Shown here: piece by piece, positions 44,487-52,959 of the stretch
How positions within the stretch are numbered: the first letter of the stretch is position 1
Layout: each line of letters opens with the position of its first letter
Origin: Ramlibacter cellulosilyticus
GTDB taxonomy: Bacteria > Pseudomonadota > Gammaproteobacteria > Burkholderiales > Burkholderiaceae_C
NCBI RefSeq assembly: GCF_014297465.1
Contig: NZ_JACORT010000008.1
Location: 217,358 to 281,357, forward strand
Direction: 5' to 3'
DNA length: 64,000 nucleotides
The notes under the pieces: model-generated
Seen by the model: only the letters and a program-made list of their open reading frames with translations
The model's database searches: none
What the model was told of the DNA's origin: nothing
Made by a program: the position numbers and the translations under genes

Positions 44487-45296
44487 TCAGACCGCCGGGG
44501 CCGGTTCCTCGATCTTGGTCGCCGGGGGCGTCTCGATCGGCGCGACCGTGCGCAGCGGCTGCGGGGGCAGCAGCGGCACCGCCTTGCCCGTGGCCACTTC
44601 CTTCAGGCGGGCGTACTCGGCGAGCACCTTGCCGCCGTAGCCGCCGTCGTCCGGGTGGAGCGCGGCGCCGACGTAGAACTTCAGGCCCGCCTCGACCGAG
44701 CCGGCGCGCTGGATGCACTCCTGCAGCACCTTGGCCCCGACGCGGAGGTTGGTGACCGGGTCGAAGGCGGCGAGCTTGCCGCCGAAGTTCTCGTACTTGT
44801 CGCTGTGGATGCCGGTCATGACCTGCATCAGGCCCTGCGCGCCCACGGGACTCTGGGCGAACGGGTTGAAGCTGGACTCGATGGCCATCACCGACAGCAG
44901 CAGCAGCGGGTCGATGCGGGTGCGCTCGCCCACTTCGTAGGCTTCGGCCACCAGGGCGCTCAGGGGCTCCGGGGCGACCCGGTACTTCTTGCTGAGCCAA
45001 TACGCGACGGCGGCCTGCTGCTTGGGCAGGTCCTTCGGGTTCAGGGCCGTGGCCCGGTCGATGGCATCGAGCTCCGGCACGACGCCGAGCGCCTGCACCT
45101 GGCGCGCATGCAGCCAGGACATGAGTTGCGATTCCCCGGCCTGACGGAGGTCGGGCCGGGCGAGGAGGGTCAGGATGGAGAACACCACCGCCAGCCCCAC
45201 CACTGCGAAGCCGTTGTGCGTGATCTCGAAGAACCCTTGGGCGACATCGCAGACGAAGGTCTGCACGCCCTGGGCCAGTTTTCCTAACGCTGTCAT
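44487..45296 (-). CDS. Membrane-anchored lytic transglycosylase (SLT domain)
   Basis: Peptidoglycan lyase of 269 residues with one N-terminal membrane helix (about 29-47) and a periplasmic SLT domain. The catalytic glutamate is in AIESSFNPFAQSPVGAQGLMQVM (here split as AIESSFNPF and GAQGLMQVM). The C-terminal 30 residues are Pro-rich and disordered. A strong promoter lies about 190 bases upstream, giving a long leader. It is upstream of glyA on the same strand, but the glyA riboswitch follows its stop immediately. Confidence 0.92.
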   Translation of the reverse strand: MTALGKLAQGVQTFVCDVAQGFFEITHNGFAVVGLAVVFSILTLLARPDLRQAGESQLMSWLHARQVQALGVVPELDAIDRATALNPKDLPKQQAAVAYWLSKKYRVAPEPLSALVAEAYEVGERTRIDPLLLLSVMAIESSFNPFAQSPVGAQGLMQVMTGIHSDKYENFGGKLAAFDPVTNLRVGAKVLQECIQRAGSVEAGLKFYVGAALHPDDGGYGGKVLAEYARLKEVATGKAVPLLPPQPLRTVAPIETPPATKIEEPAPAV

Positions 45297-45487
45297 AGCA
45301 CTTCCTTTCTACGCGGGGCTCTGCGGGGTTGCGCCCTCGGGGGCACGTCACCGTCGTTGCCTCGTTTGGATTGGTACGCTGTCGGTGCGGAGGCCCGGTC
45401 CTGCTGGGGCCTGTCACGCCATCCGACTCGCCGGGTTCGGCAGCGGGTTCTGGTCAATCCCGGACGGCAGGTCCGGGAACGGGGCGG

Positions 45488-45517
45488 ATTCTAGGAAGCC
45501 GCCTAATGCCAGGTCAA
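45488..45517 (-). promoter_or_regulatory. Sigma-70 promoter of the lytic transglycosylase
   Basis: On the minus strand, TTGACC (45512-45517) and TAGAAT (45488-45493) are separated by 18 bases. This is the best two-hexamer promoter in the window. The expected start near 45481 gives a leader of about 185 bases. Confidence 0.8.
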
Positions 45518-45845
45518 GGATGTTTCGTTCAAGCCTTATTCTATACAGGTTGTAAGACGGGCTCCACTTTAGGGCTGAGCCAGCCGCGAGTTCCGTAGGC
45601 AGTCGGCGTCGGCCGCTGTCAGGCGCTGGCTGACACGGCGCCGGTGCTTCCAAAACTGTAGCGCCCCGTCGCGATCAGGAGCTCGGCCGCCGCTCGTCGG
45701 GCTCCCCGCCGGCGCCCCGCCGCCTGTCAGGAAAGCCGGGCGGACGGACGGGCTGGCCGCACCACGGTCCAGCGCGTGGCAATGGGGCGCCGGAGCCCTA
45801 TTGAAAAGGCGCATTGGAAAAGGACGCCGGCCTCGTCTAACTTGG

Positions 45846-46033
45846 TGGGGCCCGAGGAATCGGGCATCAGCCGGTAGGGCCACATCCGTGGTAGCCCCGG
45901 CCCCTCTTGGAAGCAATCTTTGCTTCCGGCGCAATGCGGGCACCAGGCCTGCGTTGCGGACCCAGACGGCAGCGACATCGGGTCGGTCCGTCCAGCCCGG
46001 CAGGCAGCTTCAGGCTCCTGGCCGGGCTTTCTC
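45846..46033 (+). ncRNA. Probable structured small RNA with own promoter and terminator
   Basis: Promoter-like TTGGAA (45814-45819) and TCTAAC (45836-45841), 16 bases apart, precede about 190 bases of dense hairpins. The hairpins are CCCGA-GGAA-TCGGG (45851-45864), GGGC-CAC-ATCC-GTG-GTA-GCCC (45877-45897), GGAAGCAA-TCT-TTGCTTCC (45909-45927) and CGCAATGCGGGC paired with GCCTGCGTTGCG (45930-45958). A terminator, AGCCCGGC...GCCGGGCT followed by TTCTC, closes at 46033. The length would suit 6S RNA, but I cannot confirm the family; a cis leader of the DUF349 gene is the alternative. Confidence 0.5.
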
Positions 46034-46105
46034 ATTGGCGCCTCCCCTTTGCGATCCAACACCCGCGCCCGGCGTGTTTCAATCGCGGCGAGAATACGCA
46101 CCTTG

Positions 46106-46125
46106 CCCCCATCGCCGGGGGTTTT
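46106..46125 (+). terminator. Terminator-like hairpin in the DUF349 leader
   Basis: CCCCC-ATCGCC-GGGGG followed by TTTT, 24 bases before the GTG start of the DUF349 gene. It has the form of an intrinsic terminator and could be an attenuator for that gene or a backup terminator for the small RNA upstream. Confidence 0.55.
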
Positions 46126-46148
46126 GCATTCCAACGAACGAATCCGCA

Positions 46149-48902
46149 GTGAGCACCTTGAAGACCCACGACACCCAGGCGCTGGACACGCTGACCGGGG
46201 GTGCCTTTTCCGCGCCGACCTCCGGCGAGCGCGCCGCGCGCGTGCGCGACTGGCTGGCCCGCGACCCGAGCGCCGAGCAGATGCAGGAGGTGTTCCGCGA
46301 GCTGAGCGCCCGCGACAAGGGCGCCGCCCGCCTGCTGCGCGAGAAGCTCGACGAGATCAAGCGCGCCAAGGGGCAGGAGGCGATCGCGGCGGAGTGGGCC
46401 GAGAAGGCGCGCCAGCTGCTCGCCCAGCCCCGGTTGAACATCGCCGATGCGATGGCTTGGCAGCGCGACGCCGCGAAGGCCGGCGCCCCCCTCAGTCGCG
46501 AGCCGCTCGCCGGCGTGAAGACGCAGCTCGCCGACCGCGTCAAGGGCATCGAGGACCTGCAGACCCGCGTGCAGGTGCAGCGCGAGGCGGCAGTGCTGCT
46601 CGCGCAGCGCATCGAGGTCCTGTCCACGAAGTCCTGGAAGGACGCGGAAGCCGCCGCGGAGGCGCTGCGCGCCGACGTGCCGCAGTGGCAGTCCCAGGCG
46701 CAGGGCCTGCTGGACGACCCGAACTGGGCGAGCGTGGACGCGAAGTTCCCGCCGCTGCTGGACGCATCGCGCGGCCAGCTGCAGGTGGTGTGGGACGCCT
46801 TCCAGAGCGCGCTGGCGCAGGCGAGTGCCGCCGCGACGGATGCGACCGCGCCGCTGCCGCCGGTGCCCGTGTGGGCCGACGAACTGCGCCAGGCCCGCGG
46901 CCTGCCGCCGGAAGCGGCGCCCACGCCGAAGGCCGCGAAGCCGAAGGTCGACCCGGAAGTCCGTGCGAAAGCCAACCAGGCCGTGCAGGACGCGCTCTCG
47001 AAAGTGGAGCAGGAGGTCGCGCAGGGCCACGGCAAGGCGAGTGCGGGCGCGGCCAACGCGCTGCGCAATGCGCTGAAGGAACACGGCAAGCTGGTCGACG
47101 ACAAGCTGGAGCAGCACGCCCATGCCGCGCTCGCGGCCGCCACCGAACTGGAAGGCTGGCAACGCTGGCGCGCCGACCAGTTGCGCCAGGAACTCGTCGC
47201 CAAGGCCGAAGCGCTGTTCGAACCCGTGGCGCCCGCCACGCCGCCGGCTGCGGCCACCGCGAACACCGATGCGGCCGCGACCGCCGAAGCGGAGGCCGTG
47301 TCGCCCGCCGCCGCGCCCGAGCCGCCCCCCGCGCGCAAGCCGCGCTACGGCGGCCGCAAGATGCAGGAGACGCTGCGCAGCCTGCGCGAGCAGTGGAAGC
47401 AGGTGGACCAGGGCGGCCCGCCGAACCACGCGCTGTGGAAGCGTTTCGACGAAGCCTGCAACGAAGCCTACAAGGTGGTGCAGGAGTGGCTGGACAAGGT
47501 CAAGACCGAGGCGGCCGAACACCGTGCCGCGCGCGTGGGGCTGATCGAGGAAGTGAAAGCCTGGGCCGCCGCGCACGCGGATGCGCCCAACGGCGACTGG
47601 AAGTCGTTCAACCGCGCGCTGCACCAGTTCTCCGACCGCTGGCGCGAGGCGGGGCACCTGAGCGAGAAGGCGTTCGCCGAACTGCAGCCGCAGTGGAAGG
47701 AAGCGATCGGCCAGGCCGCCGCGCCCCTGGACCGCGCGCAGAAGGCAAGCATCGAGCGCCGCAACGCGCTGATCGAGGAAGCGAAGGCGCTCGGCGAAGC
47801 GCCGATGCTGCGCATCGACGCGGTCAAGTCGCTGCAGCAACGCTGGCAGGCCGAGGCGCAGTCCGTGCCGCTGGACCGCAAGCAGGAACAGAAGCTGTGG
47901 GACGCGTTCCGCAAGCCGATCGACGAAGCCTTCAACCGCAAGACGCAGGAGCGCGAGAAGGCCGCCGCGTCCATGAGCGCGCGCGACCGCGCGGTGCTGG
48001 ACGCATCGCGTTCGGTGGAAGAAGCGACCGCCAGCGGCGATGCGCAGAAGATCCGCTCGGCGATGGCTGCGCTGGAGCAGGCCCTCAAGGCGCGCGATGA
48101 CGCGCAGGCCGCGGCGGCCCCTGCTGCCGCGGCGCCGGAAGCCGCCGCGGCACCCGCGGCCGAAGCCACGGAGACCGAAGCTGCGGCTGCACCCGCCGGG
48201 GGCGAGGGGGAAGGCGAGGCTGCGGCCGCGGCACCCGCCGCGCCCGCGAAGGCTGCGCCGAAACCCGTCATCGCGCGGCGCGGCGACGACCGCCCCGGCC
48301 AGAAGCGGCCGGAGACGCAGGTGCCCGCCGGCCGCGGCAAGTTCGGCGACAGCCGCCGCCCGGGACCGGGTGGCCGCGATGCGCGGGACGACCGCCGGGG
48401 TGGCTTCGGCCGCGACCGCGACGATCGCCGCGAAGACCGCGGGCCGCGCCTGGGCGACGCCGCCTTCCGCGCGCAGCGCGACGCGCTGGACCATGCGCAG
48501 CAGGCGCTGCGCAAGCTCGCCGCGCAGGCGCACGGCGAGGCGCTCACGCAGTTGATGACCGCGTGGGAGCAGCGTTCGGGCGAGCAGGTGCCCAGCCACC
48601 AGGAGCTGGGCAAGGTCGTGAACCCGCAGGTGCGCCAGGGCTGGGTGCAGGCCCTGGGGCAGGGGCCGTCGGGCGATGCGTCCGAGGCGCTGCTGCGCCT
48701 GGAGATCGCCGCCGACGTGCCGACGCCCGCGGAGCAGATCGCCGCGCGGCGCCAGATGCAACTGCAGCTGCTCACCAAGCGCCACGAGCCGGGCCCGCAG
48801 GAGACCTGGGGCGCGGACGTGGGGAAGGTGCTGGCGAGTGGGTACGACGCGGGGGCGGCGCGCAGGTTGCAGAACGCGTTGAAGAATTTGTTGCGGCGGT
48901 GA
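46149..48902 (+). CDS. DUF349 domain-containing protein
   Basis: Large Ala/Gln/Arg-rich helical protein of 917 residues, starting with GTG after TCCGCA. Several DUF349-type repeats of about 70 residues occur between about 400 and 650, with recurring LREQWKQVD, FSDRWREAGHLS and LQQRWQAEAQ segments. Low-complexity linkers rich in Ala/Pro/Glu lie near 375-395 and 650-705, and a charged Arg/Asp/Gly stretch covers about 710-770. The function is unknown. No membrane segment or signal peptide is seen. It stands alone, with a terminator-like hairpin in its leader. Confidence 0.9.
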   Translation: MSTLKTHDTQALDTLTGGAFSAPTSGERAARVRDWLARDPSAEQMQEVFRELSARDKGAARLLREKLDEIKRAKGQEAIAAEWAEKARQLLAQPRLNIADAMAWQRDAAKAGAPLSREPLAGVKTQLADRVKGIEDLQTRVQVQREAAVLLAQRIEVLSTKSWKDAEAAAEALRADVPQWQSQAQGLLDDPNWASVDAKFPPLLDASRGQLQVVWDAFQSALAQASAAATDATAPLPPVPVWADELRQARGLPPEAAPTPKAAKPKVDPEVRAKANQAVQDALSKVEQEVAQGHGKASAGAANALRNALKEHGKLVDDKLEQHAHAALAAATELEGWQRWRADQLRQELVAKAEALFEPVAPATPPAAATANTDAAATAEAEAVSPAAAPEPPPARKPRYGGRKMQETLRSLREQWKQVDQGGPPNHALWKRFDEACNEAYKVVQEWLDKVKTEAAEHRAARVGLIEEVKAWAAAHADAPNGDWKSFNRALHQFSDRWREAGHLSEKAFAELQPQWKEAIGQAAAPLDRAQKASIERRNALIEEAKALGEAPMLRIDAVKSLQQRWQAEAQSVPLDRKQEQKLWDAFRKPIDEAFNRKTQEREKAAASMSARDRAVLDASRSVEEATASGDAQKIRSAMAALEQALKARDDAQAAAAPAAAAPEAAAAPAAEATETEAAAAPAGGEGEGEAAAAAPAAPAKAAPKPVIARRGDDRPGQKRPETQVPAGRGKFGDSRRPGPGGRDARDDRRGGFGRDRDDRREDRGPRLGDAAFRAQRDALDHAQQALRKLAAQAHGEALTQLMTAWEQRSGEQVPSHQELGKVVNPQVRQGWVQALGQGPSGDASEALLRLEIAADVPTPAEQIAARRQMQLQLLTKRHEPGPQETWGADVGKVLASGYDAGAARRLQNALKNLLRR

Positions 48903-48910
48903 GGGGAACG

Positions 48911-49038
48911 CCGGGGTGCGCTTCGCGCAACCCAGCCTACGGGGCGCTTCGCGCAACCTAGCCTACGCACGTGCGCACCACCGGGCCGCGGCTTGGAACC
49001 CGCCCGTAGGCTGGGTTTCGCCGCAGGCGAACCCCAGC
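48911..49038. repeat. GTAGGCTGGG-family repeat cluster, three units
   Basis: Two direct units ending in CTAC, 48911-48940 (CCGGGGTGCGCTTCGCGCAA...) and a shorter diverged copy 48941-48966 (GGGGCGCTTCGCGCAACC...), face an inverted unit 49006-49038 (GTAGGCTGGGTTTCGCCGCA...). It lies between the converging DUF349 and mtfA genes. The tandem partial copy shows local duplication of the unit. Confidence 0.85.
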
Positions 49039-49040
49039 TT

Positions 49041-49796
49041 TCAGCGCTTCGCCAGGAAAAACCCGTCGAACAGCGCCGTCAACTCCGCAAACTCCTGCGC
49101 GAACCTCCCCCGGTTCACGAAATACGCCTCGCACGCCACCGCGAAGAACTCGTCGATCGCCGTCGCGCCGTAGTCGTCGAGCCAGGGCATCTCTCCGCCG
49201 AAGCGCTCGGCGATCTTCACCTGCTCCACGAAGCGTTCGTACTGCGGCTGCAGCACGCCCAGCCAGCCTTCGCGCGCAGCGCGCGAAGGCATGGGCGGGC
49301 AGCCGTCGGGCGCCCCGTCGCGCAGGTCGATCTTGTGGACGAACTCGTGGATCACCACGTTGAAGCCGGTATCGGCGGTCGCGCCGGCGTGCGCCACGTC
49401 GTGCCAGTTCAGCATGACCGGCCCGCCCTCCATGGTCTCGCCGGCGAGCACCTCGTCCCAGTCGTGCACCACGCCGGTCTCGTCGACCTGGCTGCGCCGG
49501 GCCACGACCTCGTCGGGATGCACGACGATCGTCACGAAATCGTCGTACCAGCCCAGGCCCAGGTGCAGCACGGGCAGCACCGCCTGCGCCGCGATCGCGA
49601 GCGCGATCTCGTCGGTGATCTCCAGTCCGCCGGCACCGTGGAATTCCTTCCGGCCCAGGAACTGCGCGGCCATCGTGCGCAGGCCCGCGACCTCGTCGTC
49701 AGGACGCTCGGCGAGGAAGGGATAGCGCGCCAGCGTCGCGCGCCACAGCGGCTCCGGCAGTTCCGGCGCGCGGCTGCGCTTGAGCCAGCCCCACAT
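49041..49796 (-). CDS. mtfA: MtfA-family zinc peptidase
   Basis: Cytoplasmic metallopeptidase of 251 residues, related to E. coli MtfA, which binds the glucose repressor Mlc. The zinc motif is HEFVH in FNVVIHEFVHKIDLRDG, and FAVACEAYFVN carries the third ligand glutamate. Whether an Mlc-like partner exists here is unknown. The ATG overlaps the lpxH stop by one base (TGATG), so it is translated with lpxH. Confidence 0.93.
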   Translation of the reverse strand: MWGWLKRSRAPELPEPLWRATLARYPFLAERPDDEVAGLRTMAAQFLGRKEFHGAGGLEITDEIALAIAAQAVLPVLHLGLGWYDDFVTIVVHPDEVVARRSQVDETGVVHDWDEVLAGETMEGGPVMLNWHDVAHAGATADTGFNVVIHEFVHKIDLRDGAPDGCPPMPSRAAREGWLGVLQPQYERFVEQVKIAERFGGEMPWLDDYGATAIDEFFAVACEAYFVNRGRFAQEFAELTALFDGFFLAKR

Positions 49797-50563
49797 CAGG
49801 CGAGGGCGATGCGCTCGCTGCGGCCGTCCGCGTGCAGGCGCAGCGCTTCGAGGCGGGGCGGCGTGGCGGCCGCGTCCCAGTCGCTCAGGACGATGCGGCG
49901 GTGCGTCGCATCGAGGGCGTGCTCCGCCGGCTTGTGCGTGTGCCCGTGCACGAGCACGGGCGCACCCGCGGCATCGAGCCAGGCCAGGGCCGTGGCGGTG
50001 TCCACGTCCGCATAGTCGCGGCCGGTGCGTTTCAGCTGCTCGCTCTCCGTGCGCATGCCGCGCGCGACCTGCTGCCGCCGCGCGAGCGGCTGCGCCAGGA
50101 AGCCCTGCTGCCACGCCGGGTCGCGCACCTGCGCGCGGAACGCGAGGTACTCGGTGTCGCCGATGCAGAGCGCGTCGCCGTGCGACAGCAGCCAGCGCTG
50201 CGCGCCGAACACGAAGACGGTGGGATCGGCCAGCAGCGTGAAGCCGGTCGACTGCGCGAGCCCGCTGCCGACGAGGAAGTCGCGGTTGCCCGCGAGGAAG
50301 AAGACCGGCAGGCGCGCCGCCGTGGCGCGCAGCACCTGCGCGCACTCGCGCTCGAAGCCGGGCTCCGCCGCGGCGTCGTCGCCCACCCACGCCTCGAACA
50401 GGTCGCCGAGGATGAACAAGGCATCGGCCTGCACGGCGCCCATGTAGCGCCGCCAGGCTTCGAAGGTCGCGGGTTCGGCCGCCTGCAGGTGCAGGTCGGA
50501 GATGAGTTCGACGCAGCGCCACCCCGGGGCGGCGCGCAGTTCCTGCGCCGCGGGGAGGGCCAC
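49796..50563 (-). CDS. lpxH: UDP-2,3-diacylglucosamine diphosphatase
   Basis: Lipid A biosynthesis enzyme that cleaves UDP-2,3-diacylglucosamine to lipid X and UMP. 255 residues. The metallophosphoesterase motifs are ISDLHL, GDLFEAWVGDD, GNRDFLVG, LSHGDALC and VHGHTHKP. The start is GTG. It lies five bases after ppiB, and the ppiB-lpxH pairing is common in proteobacteria. Confidence 0.96.
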   Translation of the reverse strand: MALPAAQELRAAPGWRCVELISDLHLQAAEPATFEAWRRYMGAVQADALFILGDLFEAWVGDDAAAEPGFERECAQVLRATAARLPVFFLAGNRDFLVGSGLAQSTGFTLLADPTVFVFGAQRWLLSHGDALCIGDTEYLAFRAQVRDPAWQQGFLAQPLARRQQVARGMRTESEQLKRTGRDYADVDTATALAWLDAAGAPVLVHGHTHKPAEHALDATHRRIVLSDWDAAATPPRLEALRLHADGRSERIALA

Positions 50564-50568
50564 CGCGC

Positions 50569-51072
50569 TCAGACGACCACTGCCTTTTCGATCACGACGT
50601 CCGTCTTCGGCACGTCGCCGTGGCCGCCGCGGTTGCCGGTCTGCACGCCCTTGAGGCGGTCCACCACGTCCTGGCCGGAGACGACCTTGCCGAACACGGC
50701 GTAGCCCCAGCCTTGCGGCGTGGGCGACTTGTGGTTCAGGAACTCGTTGTCGGCGACGTTGATGAAGAACTGCGCGGAGGCGGAGTGGGGCGCGGACGTG
50801 CGCGCCATGGCGACGGTGTAGCGGTCGTTCTTCAGGCCGTTGTTGGCCTCGTTCTCGATCGGCGCGTCGGTGGGCTTCTGGCTCATGCCGGGGGCGAAGC
50901 CGCCGCCCTGGATCATGAAGCCGTCGATGACGCGGTGGAAGATGGTGCCGTCGTAGTGGCCCTTCTTCACGTAGTTCAGGAAGTTGGCGACAGTCTTCGG
51001 CGCCTTCTGTTCGTCCAGCTCCAGCGTGATGACGCCTTCGCCCGCGATGTGCAGTTCGACCTTGGGATTCAT
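50569..51072 (-). CDS. ppiB: Cytoplasmic peptidyl-prolyl isomerase (cyclophilin)
   Basis: Cyclophilin of 167 residues without a signal peptide. The catalytic region includes [18 protein letters not shown] and [12 protein letters not shown]. It assists proline isomerisation during folding in the cytoplasm. It follows an exported paralogue by 14 bases, so the two probably arose by tandem duplication. Confidence 0.96.
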   Translation of the reverse strand: MNPKVELHIAGEGVITLELDEQKAPKTVANFLNYVKKGHYDGTIFHRVIDGFMIQGGGFAPGMSQKPTDAPIENEANNGLKNDRYTVAMARTSAPHSASAQFFINVADNEFLNHKSPTPQGWGYAVFGKVVSGQDVVDRLKGVQTGNRGGHGDVPKTDVVIEKAVVV

Positions 51073-51086
51073 GGGGAGAGCCTCTC

Positions 51087-51674
51087 TTACTGGACGATCG
51101 TCGCCGACTGGATCACCACCGGGGTGAGCGGCACGTCGCCGTGCATTCCGGCGCTGCCCGTGGGCACCGCCTTGATCTTGTTCACCACGTCCATGCCGCT
51201 CACGACGCGGCCGAACACGGTGTAGCCGGGCGCGTTGGGGCCCGGGGGATCGAGCGTGCGGGTGTTGTCCGCGACGTTGATGAAGAACTGGGACGTGGCC
51301 GAGTTCGGGTCGCTCGTGCGCGCCATGGCGATCGTGCCGACCTCGTTGCGCAGGCCCTTGGCGTAGGCGTCGCGGCCTTCGTGCGCGACGGGGGCGCGGG
51401 TCTTCTTCTCGACCATCTTCGCGTCCATGCCGCCGCCCTGGATCATGAAGCCGTTGATCACGCGGTGGAAGATCGTGCCGTCGTAGTGCCTGTCGCGCAC
51501 GTACTGCAGGAAGTTCTCCGCCGTCTTCGGCGCCTTGTCGGGATAGACCTCGACGACGATGTCACCCGCACTGGTGACCAGCTTGACCTTGGGGGCATCG
51601 GCAGACCAGGCGCTTCCCGCCAGGCAGCCGATCAGGATGGTGGCGGCAGCCAGGCGGCGCGTCACGGACAGCAT
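51087..51674 (-). CDS. ppiA: Periplasmic peptidyl-prolyl isomerase (cyclophilin)
   Basis: Exported cyclophilin of 195 residues with a signal peptide ending near GSAWSAD. The core [19 protein letters not shown] is nearly identical to that of the next gene. It acts on periplasmic proteins. Its ATG overlaps the L,D-transpeptidase stop by one base (TGATG), so envelope functions are coupled here. Confidence 0.95.
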   Translation of the reverse strand: MLSVTRRLAAATILIGCLAGSAWSADAPKVKLVTSAGDIVVEVYPDKAPKTAENFLQYVRDRHYDGTIFHRVINGFMIQGGGMDAKMVEKKTRAPVAHEGRDAYAKGLRNEVGTIAMARTSDPNSATSQFFINVADNTRTLDPPGPNAPGYTVFGRVVSGMDVVNKIKAVPTGSAGMHGDVPLTPVVIQSATIVQ

Positions 51675-52951
51675 CAACCGATCACTCCTTCGAAAAAGAT
51701 CTTCCATTGCGGCCCCTGGCGCACCCAGTACTGGCGCTTGACGGGGCCGGTGCGGGCGCCGGTGGCGACCTCGCCGAAGGTTACCACCATGGTGTCCGCG
51801 CTGTCGCTCCAGCGCAGGAGCGAGAGGTCCTTCAGCTCGATGTCCTTGCCGCGCATCTTGCTGAGCTCCACCTTCATCACGGGCGCGAATTCGGCGATGG
51901 ACTTGCCGTCGACCTTGAAGTCCGGCGTGTAGAAGGCCATCAGGCGGTTGATGTCGCCGCTGGCCTTGGCATTGCGCCACGCCTGGAGCACGTCGTTGAA
52001 ATGGCGGTTCTCGGCCTGCACGCTGGACGGCGGCACCCAGCGCAGCGTGGGAGCGATCACGACGGGCGTCGTGCGCACTTCCACGGTCTTGATGATGCGG
52101 TCCAGGTCGGGGTTCGCCAGCACCACGCAGCCGTCCGTGGCCTTGGGGGCGCGCGAGAACTGGTCGGGCGGCGTGCCATGCAGCCAGATGCCGCGCCCCG
52201 TCTTGCCGCGGCGGGCGTCGTACGGGTTGGGGTAGTTGATGGGCAGCGCGCCGACGCCGTAGAAGTCCTTGAGCGACTTCGGGTCGAGGTTGCTGGTGAT
52301 GAAGTAGACGCCGAGCGGGGTGCGCAGGTCGCCCTCGGCGACCTTCTCGATGCCCGACTTGCCGACCGAGATGTAGTAGTCGGCGATCAGCTTCAGGCCC
52401 TCGGGGCCGTTCTGGAACAGGTACAGGCGCGCGCGCGAAGAGTCGATGGCGATCGCGTGCCGGTTCTTGGGCGACAGCTGCAGGAACTGCGCGGGGATGG
52501 CGCCAGCCGGTGGCCGCTCGCGCAGCGCGCGCATGCGCAGCTGCGATTCCTCGCGCAGCTCGGACAGGGCCTGCGCGCCGGCGGGCAGGGTGCCGTCCGG
52601 CACGTCGCCGAACGCTTTCAGCGGGCGCGTCTGCGTGGTGAGCAGGTCGCCGTACACCAGCTGGGCGAGGGCGAAGTTGGGATGGTCGCGCACCAGGGCT
52701 TCGGCCTTGTGCAGCGCCGCGCGGCTCTGGGCCTGGCCGATGAGCTTGTAGATCTCGATCAGCCGGCCCTCGGCCTCGCCGTCGCGCGGCGTGGCGGCCG
52801 CCGCCTTGCGCGCGGGGGCGTGCTTGCCGTTGCCGGCGGCCACGGCGGGGGCGAGGAGGGTGGCTGCGCAGCACAGGGCCGCGACGAAACGGGAAGCCGG
52901 GAGGAAGCCGTGGGTGAGGTTCAACTGCACAACCTTCGCCAGTCCTTGCAT
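51674..52951 (-). CDS. L,D-transpeptidase (YkuD) with NTF2-like C-terminus
   Basis: Envelope enzyme of 425 residues with a signal peptide to about residue 39. A helical region is followed by the YkuD catalytic domain, whose active-site histidine and cysteine fall in [11 protein letters not shown] and ATDGCVVL (TDGC replacing the usual SHGC). From about residue 310 an NTF2-like domain ([20 protein letters not shown]) follows, as in the LdtF/DpaA type. It may form 3-3 crosslinks or trim Braun-lipoprotein links. It is eight bases downstream of a TPR gene with a similar C-terminal domain. Confidence 0.92.
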   Translation of the reverse strand: MQGLAKVVQLNLTHGFLPASRFVAALCCAATLLAPAVAAGNGKHAPARKAAAATPRDGEAEGRLIEIYKLIGQAQSRAALHKAEALVRDHPNFALAQLVYGDLLTTQTRPLKAFGDVPDGTLPAGAQALSELREESQLRMRALRERPPAGAIPAQFLQLSPKNRHAIAIDSSRARLYLFQNGPEGLKLIADYYISVGKSGIEKVAEGDLRTPLGVYFITSNLDPKSLKDFYGVGALPINYPNPYDARRGKTGRGIWLHGTPPDQFSRAPKATDGCVVLANPDLDRIIKTVEVRTTPVVIAPTLRWVPPSSVQAENRHFNDVLQAWRNAKASGDINRLMAFYTPDFKVDGKSIAEFAPVMKVELSKMRGKDIELKDLSLLRWSDSADTMVVTFGEVATGARTGPVKRQYWVRQGPQWKIFFEGVIG

Positions 52952-52959
52952 CGACGCCG

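Larger units (their letters stand above)
45297..46148. other. Gene-free region of 852 bases
   Basis: No convincing protein gene on either strand. The left part (to about 45481) is the leader of the lytic transglycosylase, including a CCCGGAC-CTGCC-GTCCGGG hairpin. From 45518 to about 45810 I see GC-rich sequence with no recognisable element. From 45814 to 46033 lies a promoter, a multi-hairpin segment and a terminator that look like a small RNA gene. From 46034 to 46148 is the leader of the DUF349 gene. It does not show the conserved core of RNase P RNA or 4.5S RNA. Confidence 0.7.

Noticed and set aside
45518..46033. RNase P RNA or 4.5S RNA
   Set aside because: The conserved GAGGAAAGTCC and GTCAGGTCCGGAAGGAAGCAGC cores are absent on both strands.
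45801..46148. Upstream extension of the DUF349 protein by 116 residues
   Set aside because: It would translate the structured RNA and a terminator-like hairpin; the extension is low-complexity and cysteine/arginine-rich, and a GTG start with family-like sequence follows.
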